Shown: piece by piece, positions 11,886-22,336 of the stretch
Position numbering within the stretch: position 1 is the first letter of the stretch
Layout of the letters: each line of letters starts with the position of its first letter
Source of the DNA: Lantana camara
Lineage: Eukaryota > Streptophyta > Magnoliopsida > Lamiales > Verbenaceae
DNA length: 64,000 nucleotides
Assembly (NCBI GenBank): GCA_037501455.1
Contig: CM074863.1
Coordinates: 15,124,001-15,188,000, forward strand
Direction: 5' to 3'
Program-made: the position numbers and the translations under genes
The notes under the pieces: model-generated
Databases searched by the model: none
The model's input: only the letters and a program-made list of their open reading frames with translations
What the model was told of the DNA's origin: nothing

Positions 11886-12731
11886 TGATGGTGCAGGAAT
11901 CTGTGTTTCCTAAATGCAACAACACTTTAAGATTTATATGAAAAGGGAAAAGACCATCACAGGCGGGGAAGCCTCAGGAACTGGGTTTCCTCTTGAGCGT
12001 GGGTTCTTCCAGCTAGGATAACACCAAGAATGCAAGATGTAATGATGATGCGACTGATATGAAGCTTGGGAAGATACAGAGGAATGGCCGAATGAACCCA
12101 GAACAATGTGTGCAGTATGTATCGTGAAGATGACTTGGGGGAGAAAGCATGTGTTCTCCCCTATTTATATGTTAGGGGTAAGGGTAAATGGGTAAATTGA
12201 CCGTGTGGTCCCAAACCTGTGTTGCCCTAACACGTGGCAGCCCTTGAGGGCGTGAGAATGACGTTTCTGAAAAGGAGGCGGTGTGTCAGGTACAGGGTGC
12301 GCACTACCTTTGTGTCAGAGGTTGTTGACGAGGGTCGCGTGAGTGGAGGGTCCCGGATCCGTCTTATGAGGGTTCAGATCCACCACGGCGGTGGGGGATC
12401 ATCCTCGAGCCAAATTGACGCTCGAAGAATGCTCGGACGGGTTCCTCACGGCTCATGATCTTTGAGCGCCAAAACCCGAGCGACAAGGATATGGCCCTCG
12501 TGCGGGTGATTCCTTGAGAAAGGTAACCCTGAGGGCATAGGTGTGAGCGCCAAGCCTGCTGGCTCTGGCCCTTTGCCAGAATAGTTGGCCGAGGCCCAAT
12601 GGCCTGTATTAGTTGGCAAGTGAGTGGGTTGGGTTGGCCCGCGAACCCGTCAATGCAAGCGTATAGTCTTCAAGTCAATCGATGGCGACACGTGGACGGC
12701 TCTGATACGTGCGCATTTCTGAGTATCATCA
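11886..12731 (-). repeat. 5' LTR of the Tat element
   Basis: An 846-bp partner of 301-1146, at offset 11585. Begins TGATGG, ends ATCATCA, and is followed by the duplicated CTCGC. For minus-strand transcription this is the promoter-bearing LTR. Confidence 0.95.
12162..12169 (-). promoter_or_regulatory. TATA box of the Tat 5' LTR
   Basis: The minus strand reads TATAAATA followed by a G-rich run, 276 bp from the plus-strand start of the LTR. The same site is kept at 577-584 in the other LTR. Confidence 0.6.
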
Positions 12732-12815
12732 CTCGCATATTGCGATGAATGGTTAATAATTAATTAAATATCTAATAAATCTTAAACAAAATTTTCTTTA
12801 AAAAAAAATCTTGAA
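12732..12815. repeat. AT-rich tandem array, fragment between two LTR insertions
   Basis: Resumes exactly at the CTCGC target duplication and continues the unit seen at 1-300 until it is cut at 12815 by the solo LTR. Its last five bases, TTGAA, are the target duplication of that second insertion. Confidence 0.85.
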
Positions 12816-15503
12816 TGTAGCACCCTAAACCCCAAGGCGCCACATCCCCCGCACTATAGCCTCGATCCACGTATGAAATGGACAGTTCATACATAAACCA
12901 AGACCACAGCGAACGGGTGACAATAAAAACGACGAACTAGGCGGGACACTCTCCCCAACATAATTACTCAAATCATGAATGTAAAAGCGGAAGCATTAAA
13001 TCAATCATACGTATAGGTACCATATTTATTGAATAGATATGTATAGATACCAATTCTAACTATCAATACATTATCATCTCTTAATAATATACATAACCAA
13101 GTATCCAAAATGTACTAATCGTGAGCTTGACATGATATCTAGCAAAAGTATATACATGAAAGGTACAAGCTAGGCCCGTGATGATGCAAGACTCGACCAA
13201 CTCCCGCCTAGTACAACCACGCTCAAAAGGTACCTGAAAAGTGAAGTATCAGTCTACCGCAGACTGAGTGAGGGGCAATAATATATATAACACACATCAC
13301 ATGCAGGTTGTAGCCTCGGGTGAAGACTTTGGAATAAAATAGATATATAATTCAAGAACTTAGTCTTTGCCCGAGAGTACAACCAATCATTTTAACACGT
13401 TTAATTAATCATGCTTGTCAATGTCATGAACATGTGGCCCCGCGAGTAAGGGCAATCTCCAACCGAACTCCCAACCGTGAACAATACGTGACCATGCTTG
13501 CTTGCTTGATAAATACGTGATCATGCGATTTATTTAGTGCTCAAATAAACAATTTCATGCTTGAAATCATGCAATAACCCGAGGATAACCCGACATGCCG
13601 TATTAATCCCCAGTCTCCTTCTTCCTCCGGGTGATAGCGAGTTTGCAAGGCTCGACTATCCACGACATGGTGTGTGTAGAGGACATGACCCTCTAGACAC
13701 GGAACTCCTTCCACCACTAATCTCCTAGTGGCTTCGGGGGTGATCCCAACAATGTGAGGATAATTCAGGAGTTACCCGTCAGCCCTTGCTTTCCCGGTTG
13801 GCTCAAGAATTACCCTCGGGCCCACGTGCAATCATGTACTCGCCAAACATGCTTGAAATCATGAATTGCTTGCTTGAAATGTTCATGGTTTTGAAATCAT
13901 TTATAAGTATAATACGTTTTGGCCGAAAACTAGCACATAAGGGTTATAGGGTTCGTTTTACCAAAACAAAACCTCACCTTTCTTGCAAAATATAATAGAG
14001 AAGTGTTCTAAGGAGCTTGCTCCCCGTCCACGCCCTCGTGACCTGTGCAAATACGACGTAGAAACATGAGACATGAACTAAAATGACCAAAATGTGACGA
14101 ACGGCGGAAATGTGTCGAGACGACCATGAAAATGCAATGTGGTATGATAACATGTCGTTTCACATCATATTAGCACATATTATAGCAATTCGGGGTCAAA
14201 GAAGTCGTTGGATCGAGGGGTCAAAAACGTAATTTTATGCAGAAACTTTTGTTCTGCATGTCAGGTGGGAACGGCCGTTCCGGGTTCCTTTGCAAAATGG
14301 GAACGGCCGTTCCGGGTTCCTTTGCAAAATGGGAACGGTCGTTCCCGTTGCCCAGAAAACGCGGCAACGTTTTCCCCATTTAAAATGCGCCTTTGAGCTG
14401 GGAACGGCCCTTCCGGCGCAAGGCCAAAATGGGAACGGCCGTTCCCATGCTCGGCCGCCCTTTTATTTGAAAAGGGATGGGAACGCCCGTTCCCACAAAG
14501 CCTTGAGGCTGGGAACGGTCGTTCCCAGTTTCTGCAACTGGAAAAACAGAGCAGAAACAGGGGAAGCTCTCGGCAAAGCACAAAAGGAAGCAACAAACTC
14601 CATTTTTGATCCCCAAAAGCTATTACTCTTGACACTTCTCATGCATATATTTTCAATATATGATAAAGTAACACTTAAACACATAAAACCATGAAATATC
14701 ATCATAAATTCATGCCTCATACTCATGATCAAACTTGCTCATTTTTGCCAAATATCCAGGGATTTCATGAACAAACCATGTTATAATTCAATATATAATC
14801 ACATATTCATGTTTCCCTCTTCCAATACTCCCACTAACATATCAACCTCAAACCCTAGCTTATACAAATATGATCAACAATCATCCATTCATGCACAACC
14901 AACCTTGAAAGCTAAGAAATGAAGAAGATGGATGAAGATGATGATCAACTCTCAAAAGCTTGGCTAACTTCTTGAAATCTTGATGATTGATTGAGAAATC
15001 ACTCTTCCCCTTTTCTCTTCTTTGGAACCGAGAGAGAGATGAATATGTGGGGAAATATATGCTAGAATGGATCAAGGAAGCTTGAAGAAGCTTATATCGT
15101 TACATTCCATTCTTGGTTTTTGTGAACTAAGCTAATTGCCAATAAATCCTCCAAGAACTCAAGCTATGCAATTGAGTAGATGAAGTTTTAAAATATGATC
15201 AATTAAGTCCCTAAGGGATTGGCAATTAAGTCCCTAGAATTTTAAAGAATATTTAATTAGGGACAATTTGGTAATTTAAAACACTCTCGGATATGGTTTC
15301 ATGCAATAACTATTTTTCGTGTCATGAAATAATATTTTCAATGATATGAATTCAAAGAATTGATATAAATAATGTTTCAGGAATTTTATAAAAATATGAA
15401 ATGCCACGTAAGAATATATTATAAAATTAAAGAAATAAAATAAAACCTACACTCACTCACACGTGGCGTGCTTACCTGATCATCCGGAAACCGGGGCGTT
15501 ACA
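12816..15503 (-). mobile_element. Solo LTR of a Tekay-like Ty3/gypsy family
   Basis: A 2,688-bp segment beginning TGTAGCACCC and ending GGGCGTTACA, flanked by TTGAA on both sides (12811-12815, 15504-15508). No internal region or second LTR is present. Read on the minus strand, its ends match the LTR ends of the full element at 41179-51112 (TGTAACRCCCCG at the start, GGGGGATGTGG and GTGCTACA at the end). Both carry GGGAACGGCCGTTCCC palindromes. It likely arose by recombination between the LTRs of a complete element. Confidence 0.88.
14267..14526. repeat. Seven GGGAACGGCCGTTCCC-type palindromes in the solo LTR
   Basis: Copies start near 14267, 14299, 14331, 14400, 14431, 14479 and 14511. The first three are spaced exactly 32 bp with a repeated linker. 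Variants keep the flanks and change the central GGCC (GGTC, GCCC, GGCCCTT). The related Tekay LTRs have four copies each. Confidence 0.85.
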
Positions 15504-16290
15504 TTGAACAAAATTTAATAATAATTTTTTTTTTTCCCGCACAGCGCGATGAATAGTTAATAATTCATTAAGCATCTAATAAATCTTGATCAAAATTTTC
15601 TTTAAAAAAAAAATCTTAAACAAAATTTGATATTAAAATAGTTATCTCAAACATTGCGATGAATAGTTAATAATTAATTAAGTATTTAAAAATCTTAAAC
15701 ACAATTTTCTTTAAAATTAAATCTTGAAACAAAATTTAATAATAAAAGAATTTCCTTACGCATTGTGTGAATAATTAAATAACTAATTAAAATTTTGATA
15801 AATCTTGAACAAATTTTTCTTTAAAAAAAATCTTGAATAAAATTTAATAATAAAATAATTTCCTTGCGCATCGCGATGAATAGTTCATAATTAATTAAAT
15901 ATTTAATAAATCTTGAATAACATTTTCTTTTAAAAGAATTCTTGAACAAAATCTAATAATAAAAGAATTTCCTGGCACATCACGATGAATAATTAATAAT
16001 TAATTAAATATTTAATAAATCTTGAACAAAATTTCTTTTATAAAATTTTTGAATAAAGTAAAGTTTAATAATAAAAGAGTCTTCTCGCACATCGCGATGA
16101 ATAGTTAATAATTAATTAAATATTTAATAGATCTTCAAAAAAATTCTTTAAAAAAAGTCTAGACCAAAATTTAATAATAAAAGAATTCCTTGCATTCGTG
16201 GAATAGGTCAAGCCTGGCGTATTGCGATAAATATTTAATAATTCACTATATATTGAATAATTCTTGAACGAAATTTAATAATAAATAAAC
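15504..16290. repeat. AT-rich ~105-bp tandem array, right part
   Basis: About seven to eight degenerate units with the same GCGATGAATAGTTAATAATT core. It starts with the TTGAA target duplication of the solo LTR and decays after about 16290. Confidence 0.8.
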
Positions 16291-17185
16291 CGAACGTGAA
16301 TGAAATAAATATTCACATTTCAAGGTTTTCAGTGTTGACTCTTGAGCAAGGTTTTAGTGTTGAGCTTCACGATTCTCAGCCCGACGAGGATGACCAGGAA
16401 GAAGGATTAATTACCTGACTTAAAAAGAGAGAAAATGAATAATAATTGAAAATTAATCATAGCCACACCCACACATTGTATCTCATTAAAGAACACACCA
16501 TCGGTTGGTGTAATTAATTACTTAATTATCTTTTAAAGCTCTTGTACTAAATTCTCGATATTTTAAGATGAATTAAGATTTTTTAATTTATGTATTTAAT
16601 AATATAAGAGTAATTTTTAATTTTTAATTGATTATATAATATCATAAAATAATAAAATTAAATTATTATTAATTGTCATATTATTTTTTAAAATTTATTT
16701 AAAATTATATATAAAATAAATTATATTATATATATAATTATTTAAAATATTTTTTTATTAGACGCTTTAATCCTCTCACGCACTTAATTACTTTTAAATT
16801 TTTGTGTATTGGTGCATTTCCATTCGCATCCGTTCTCACAACCACATTATTTGACCTAAAGTATAACTTAATTATTCGATATTATATTAAACTTAATTAA
16901 AAATTATATTCGAGTCTCTAGATACCCATCTATTATTAATTAAAAAAAAAATTATACTTCAATGTCAATCTAACTAGACCCATATAAATAGCCAATTAAA
17001 AGAGAAAAAGAAAACAACTCATTAAAGAACACACTTTGTCCGTACCTACGCCCTAAGCCAATAAAAAGTTAAAAACTGTTGGAGGAGAAGTGGAGAACCA
17101 ATTAGACTCGCTTTTCCTTTTTCTTTTTGTATGTAAGAATTTCCTCATTCCGTAAGTTGGGAATTGGAATCTTACCTCCGAAACA
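16291..17185. other. Intergenic AT-rich DNA upstream of the carrier gene
   Basis: No open reading frame of note and no recognisable element. It contains long A/T tracts around 16560-16950. The last ~150 bp are presumably the upstream region of the gene at 17393. Confidence 0.5.
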
Positions 17186-17193
17186 TATAAATA
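17186..17193 (+). promoter_or_regulatory. TATA box of the mitochondrial carrier gene
   Basis: TATAAATA lies 207 bp upstream of the ATG at 17393. The likely leader contains a CT-rich stretch near 17295-17340. Motif-based call. Confidence 0.5.
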
Positions 17194-17392
17194 TATAGTT
17201 TCTTCGGTATTTAACACCTGGTTCAAAACCACAATTTGATTCTTCCCACCAAGACCCTTGATTAATCAACCTTTTCGATTCTTCTACGTTCTTCTTCTCT
17301 CTCTAGTCTTTACCTTCTTCAGTTTCATCTCTCTCTCTCTGATAATTCTTGATTAAAGGAAGCAGGTCAAAGAAGGGCCTTTTGCCAGGGCA

Positions 17393-20345
17393 ATGGGAGC
17401 GAAGAAGAAAGAGGAGATAGATAGAGATGGGTCTTTGATGAATGGGTTGATTGGGATGCCTGCTTTTGTGAAGGAGCTGATTGCTGGTGGGGTGGCTGGT
17501 GGATTTGCCAAGACTGTTGTTGCGCCTCTTGAACGGATAAAGATCCTGTTCCAGGTATTCACCAACTACATGTTTTGATTTCATGGTGTTTTGTGATCAT
17601 CCATGTTAATTATGTCTTAGCGATTATGATTTGCGAACTGGGTTCTGCCTAAAAACTTCATTTTTATTTTCTCTCCCTCTCCCTGTAACGATCTGGGTTG
17701 GATTGGGGGTTTAGGGTGCGGGCAGTAGTTGGTCTTAATTGAGGATAATTTGTTAGTTTAACTTGGTCCTTTGTTCTGCAAGTGAATTAGAGGTTCTTGT
17801 TACTAATATGAGTTCTATGCATATTTCCCTAATTGGGTTTGCTTCTGAAAATAAGTCTGATAAATTCAGAAAACTACAAAAGTCATAATCAATTTGAAGA
17901 ATGTCGATTTTCGAATTCCACTTCATGGACCGTTGTAGGTTGGTTAACTCTAGTTGGCTCTAATGTTGGAGGTTTGGTTTGCATTATTGCAGTTGTTGAG
18001 CTTTTATGAGTTGAAATTGGGATTGATATCAATTGTGAGGTGCTATTTCCTTTTCTTGTTCTTTTTTCTCCTCCGTTTAAGAGGGTTGTTGCCTTGTGAG
18101 AAAAGTGAGTCTTAACCTTACCTCTGGTGTTTCTTTAGTAATATTACTTGGAAATTCGCAATTTATCAGTCTGCATATCTTGCATTGTTTAATATTACAA
18201 CCTAAGATCCATTGCTTCATCAATGTCATTGCCCATTGGGAGCTGCTAATGCATAAGTTTGGCCTCCCTTTATTGTTCCAACTATCAAACTGCAATCAGG
18301 ATTTGCCCATGCCTTCGGAATCAGGAAATCTCTTTTGCATATCAATACCATGCCTAACCAATGTGTGGATAAATTTATTTTTCTTCAAGAACTTGGCCTG
18401 GATAATAAGTGAAGACATATCTCTGTATTTTCCAATGTGATGGAAATAATTATTTATCACAAAATGACTTGTATAAGGTTTAAACGTTGCTGCCATGTTC
18501 TAGATATTCAATTTGGTTGCAATTTACCACATGTGAAATTCGAAATCTTCGAAGGAAAACACATCATAATTCATAATGGAAACAGAGAACAAATCTGATC
18601 TGCTGTTGTATCTTGAATGAAATGTGGAATTTCTTACTATCTTTTACACTTCATACACAAAAAATTGGCATTTTCTAAAAACTTGCACTCTTAAGAGGAT
18701 GAAAGTATATTATATTTAACATAGCATGCTATATGTATTTCCCAGACCAGAAGATCTGAATTCCACAGTCTTGGCCTATTGGGATCCTTCTCAAAAATTG
18801 CAAAAACAGAAGGGGTGCTTGGTTTCTATAGGTACAACATTATCTTTGTTCTTTCATCTGTAGCTCAATTAGTTACTTTGATAAATTACATCATTTCACC
18901 ATTCTTACTTACATATTGGACATTTATAACTCTTTGTTAGAGGAAATGGAGCGAGTGTTGCTCGTATAGTACCTTATGCAGCATTGCATTATATGGCCTA
19001 TGAAGAATACCGAAGATGGATTATTTTGGGCTTTCCAAATGTTGGAAGAGGTCCAGTTCTTGATCTTATAGCTGGATCATTTGCTGGAGGAACAGCAGTT
19101 CTTTTTACTTATCCACTCGATTTAGTTCGCACTAAATTGGCTTATCAGGCAAGTATCAAGACATACTTCATAAGACTTCTAAACTTTTCATTCTTAGTTA
19201 CAGTTTAGAAAATTCTTAAAATAAATTATAAACAAAATTGAGTAGTGATTTTAATAGAGCTGTGCAGGTTGTTGAGTCCTCTAAAGGGCATGGTCAGAGA
19301 GAAATAGTGTATAGAGGAATTCAAGATTGCTTCTCCAGGATTTACAAAGAGGCTGGATTAAGAGGACTGTACAGAGGTGTTGGTATGTTGATTTGGTCAT
19401 ATGGTTTCTCAATAGAACATTTTAAGTATTCGAGTTTTCTAATGGTTTTTTAAGATCGATCATCTTAAATTTAAAAATGAGATCGTGGCTTTTAGTGCTT
19501 GTTTTCTGAGTCTTGTGTTGTTTCTCTGCTTCTTTTTCCAGCTCCGTCACTCTACGGAATCTTTCCCTATGCGGGGTTGAAATTTTATTTCTATGAGGAA
19601 ATGAAAAGGCACGTCCCCGAAAGTCACAAAAAGGATATCACAGTTAAACTTGTATGTGGCTCCGTTGCTGGTTTATTGGGACAGACTTTCACTTATCCTC
19701 TTGATGTTGTAAGGAGGCAAATGCAGGTAACGTCAATACCTTCTTCTTGACATTAATATTTGATCAAAACTAACAACATTTTTCAACAGAGACTTGAACA
19801 AATTTATTAATGAATACCAAAAACGCTGGAATCATTTTTCTGTATCAAAATTTTAAATCATAGGGTGGTCTGTGCACTTAATGACAAAAGGGCTTTCTGC
19901 TAAAAGTGTTAACAGTGGAGTTAAGTGTAATATTGGAAACTAAGAGGGATGGTTTATGTAATTTTACCTGAATTTCAAAGATCTTGTATTGACGACAGGT
20001 CCAACGCCTCATGACATCATCTAACAGCGCTGCAAATAAAGGTACAATGGAAACTCTCGTAATGATTTTCCAAACTCAAGGGTGGAGGCAATTATTTTCT
20101 GGGCTTAGCATCAACTATCTCAAGGTGAGTTAATACATACGATCTGGGCCATTGATTTTCTGACTCGTTCTTTATCCGTGAAGAAGACTGAAATCTGGAT
20201 ATGTTTTGTGGAGTTTCAGGTTGTGCCTTCAGTAGCAATTGGATTTACTGTTTATGATGTAATGAAGGCCTTTCTTCAAGTCCCATCAAGAGATGAAATG
20301 TTGATGAAAGTTGGTGATGATAACAGAATAGATAGTCAGCATTAA
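17393..20345 (+). CDS. Mitochondrial carrier, coenzyme A transporter type (CoAc/SLC25A16-like)
   Basis: Seven coding exons: 17393-17554, 18746-18831, 18941-19148, 19268-19382, 19542-19726, 19999-20124 and 20220-20345; 335 aa, normal for the family. Phases close at every junction. The three carrier repeats each hold a PxD/E-x-x-R/K signature: APLERIK in exon 1, YPLDLVR in exon 3 and YPLDVVR in exon 5. Six transmembrane helices of the inner mitochondrial membrane are expected. The sequence resembles the Arabidopsis CoAc1/CoAc2 proteins (At1g14560, At4g26180), which import CoA into mitochondria; substrate is inferred from that resemblance. Intron 3 uses a GC donor (CAG|GCAAGT) instead of GT. The start is the first ATG after the TATA box and gives a short charged N-terminus typical of the family. 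Confidence 0.93.
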
Positions 20346-21262
20346 TCATCTTTGTCTCAAACTCAATGATTTTGTCATTCTTTACCGATGTGATTCATTC
20401 AACCTTGTATATAGCTAACAGAGCAAAATGACGTGCAGAAAATAGGAATGTTTTAGGATTAAATTTCTTAGTAATAATAATGGAAATAAACAGCATATTG
20501 GAGATTGTTTGGCTAAGCTTATAAGCGCTTCTAACGACTTATAAGTTTTAAGTTGGTGAGGAGCTTATGATACTTGTAAAGTATTTGCTATGATTTTTTT
20601 TCAAAGGAGCTTATCAGATGAAATAAGATTGTAGAATGTAGAGCTTATGAGAGAGGACTTACCCGCTTGAAACCGGTAAAAACCCTCTTAGAAAGAAAAT
20701 TGGATTTGGTTCAAAATTTTCACCATTACAAGTTTTTATTCAAGAATATTATTGATCGAATTTAATTGGATGGCACACAATTAATTATATGATCAGAGTT
20801 ATTTCCTTTAAAAAAAAAAAAGAAAATTAATAAAACATCCCTAATAAAATACATATATACATATATTATATATATATATATATATATATTGTTGGGCTCT
20901 TAGAACCTAACTGGAACTTGTTTTTCCCTTAAATAACTAGTCACTAAGTTCTTTTCTCCATGTCTTATAAGAAAGAAAGAAAAACATGATGAGTGACTTA
21001 CATGTCCTTGACTTATAAGCGAAAAATTTGTCCCCAAAGAAGCGTCTTACAAATTAAAATCAGCCTTAGAGTTGTGCAGATTAGCAGATTATGAACTTTA
21101 CTAATAAGTTATTTTCTTGCAAAGAAGAAAGGGATATCCTGTCTTATATCAATTTGCAGTTATATTGTGCATTGAGAATTCAGTTGTACTTGCAGGTTTC
21201 CAGGAATAGAAAGATGGACTTTTAGAAATCAATACTTCTTGTAATAGCTGGATACCTCGAAC
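20346..21262. other. Intergenic region after the carrier gene
   Basis: 3' untranslated region of the carrier, then AT-rich DNA with an A-run near 20810 and a TA microsatellite near 20866-20890. No gene is seen. Confidence 0.55.
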
Positions 21263-21532
21263 TAGGGATGTATACGAACCGAACCGAACCGAACCGAACT
21301 TTGCTGTTTTTTTCTGGCTCGAGGTCCGGCTCGAACTTATTTTGCTCGGTTCGGGCTCGTGTTCGAGTTCGACGAACTCTATTTTTTTTATTCGAGGTTC
21401 GGTTTGTCCACTAGTTCGAGTTCGGTTCGGCTCGGGTTCGGCTCGGTCACGAATTCGAACCCAAGATATAATCTTTATAAAAAAAGTCAAAAAAAAAATA
21501 TTATTATATATATATATATATATATATGTATA

Positions 21533-21592
<60 letters not shown>

Positions 21593-21745
21593 TTTTTTTA
21601 AATATAATAGGTTGGCTCACGAACCGGCTCGCGAGCCACGAACAAGAGTAAAAAGGTTCGGGTTCGAGTTCGAGTTCGGTTCGAACCTTGGCTCGAACTT
21701 TTCGAATTCGAATTCGAACTTTAACCAGCTCGGTTCGCTCGAAGT
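21263..21745. repeat. Degenerate hAT-like foldback element rich in GGTTCG/CGAACC
   Basis: Begins near TAGGGATGTATACGAACC, followed by GAACC iterations on one side and GGTTCG/GAGTTCG iterations in both orientations on the other, with a TA microsatellite (about 21498-21590) in the middle. This pattern is typical of non-autonomous hAT elements with a TAGGG(A/G)TGT terminus. The right terminus is not recognisable, so the copy is probably truncated. Confidence 0.55.
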
Positions 21746-21964
21746 TTATTTGAGTATGGAACAGTTGGTACTATAGTCTACTGTAATTTCGTTCCATATG
21801 AACTTCCAGTATCAAGTGTATCTTGTAACCTTACTCTTCATTTATTGATTCCCTCTTTAAAGTTTTAAAATTAACAATTTTAGGTTGTCGATTAATTCAC
21901 TCAACTTATGTTTTTATATTTATATTTTATAGCGAACCAACCAATATAAATCTTGTGCCACTTA

Positions 21965-22162
21965 ATTCCATGGGTTTTTGGAAGTGAAACATTATAGGGT
22001 TTGATTCTAACAAGGGTGCAGGTTCAAATCCCCCTTATCTCCATGGGGTGAGGTACAAAGTAAATTCTTTGTAAGTGCTCGTTGAGCTCGGAGATAATTC
22101 CTTCCTTAGACTGGAGTAGCATCCCTTCAACTTAAAAATTCTTAAAAAAAAAATAAAAAAAA
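21965..22162 (+). mobile_element. tRNA-derived SINE with target duplication
   Basis: A ~198-bp insert flanked by the 14-bp direct repeat TC(T/C)TGTGCCACTTA (21951-21964 and 22163-22176, one mismatch). A pol III B box, GGTTCAAATCC, lies at 22021-22031, about 57 bases in. A weak A box (TGGGTTTTTGG) lies near 21971. The 3' end is an A-rich tail (AAAAAAAAAATAAAAAAAA). These are the hallmarks of a SINE; I cannot name the family. It lies about 65 bp upstream of the likely TATA box of the ET gene. Confidence 0.75.
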
Positions 22163-22228
22163 TCCTGTGCCACTTATACTTATTTTTCTATTTATTGAAA
22201 AGATTCCATTCACCCCTCTTCAAGCAAT

Positions 22229-22237
22229 ATATATAAA
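22229..22237 (+). promoter_or_regulatory. TATA box of the ET gene
   Basis: TATATAAAG, 100 bp upstream of the ATG at 22337. A second TATA-like tract (TATATATAAG) lies closer, near 22290, and could be an alternative. Confidence 0.45.
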
Positions 22238-22336
22238 GCCCATTAACATTTGTAGAGGGGTAAATACGTCTTTCCGGTTGCCCAGGTGTGCTATATATAA
22301 GGTTGTTGAGCTAACTGCAACGGTCAAGTCAGGTGA

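Larger units (their letters stand above)
301..12731 (-). mobile_element. Tat-lineage Ty3/gypsy LTR retrotransposon with an antisense additional gene
   Basis: Full-length element of 12,431 bp inserted in the tandem array, flanked by the 5-bp duplication CTCGC (296-300 and 12732-12736). Both LTRs are 846 bp, start TGATG and end CATCA, and differ at 8 sites that I counted. Gag-pol reads on the minus strand: gag, protease, RT, Gypsy RNase H, a second RNase H, integrase. The dual RNase H, the tRNA-Asp-like primer site and the large extra gene between integrase and the 3' LTR place it in the Tat lineage. Gag-pol is broken by four in-frame stops and one integrase deletion, so the copy is not autonomous although the LTRs are young. 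Confidence 0.95.

Noticed and set aside
22021..22031. A tRNA gene, from the B-box match
   Set aside because: No cloverleaf can be drawn around it and the flanking duplication and A tail show a SINE.
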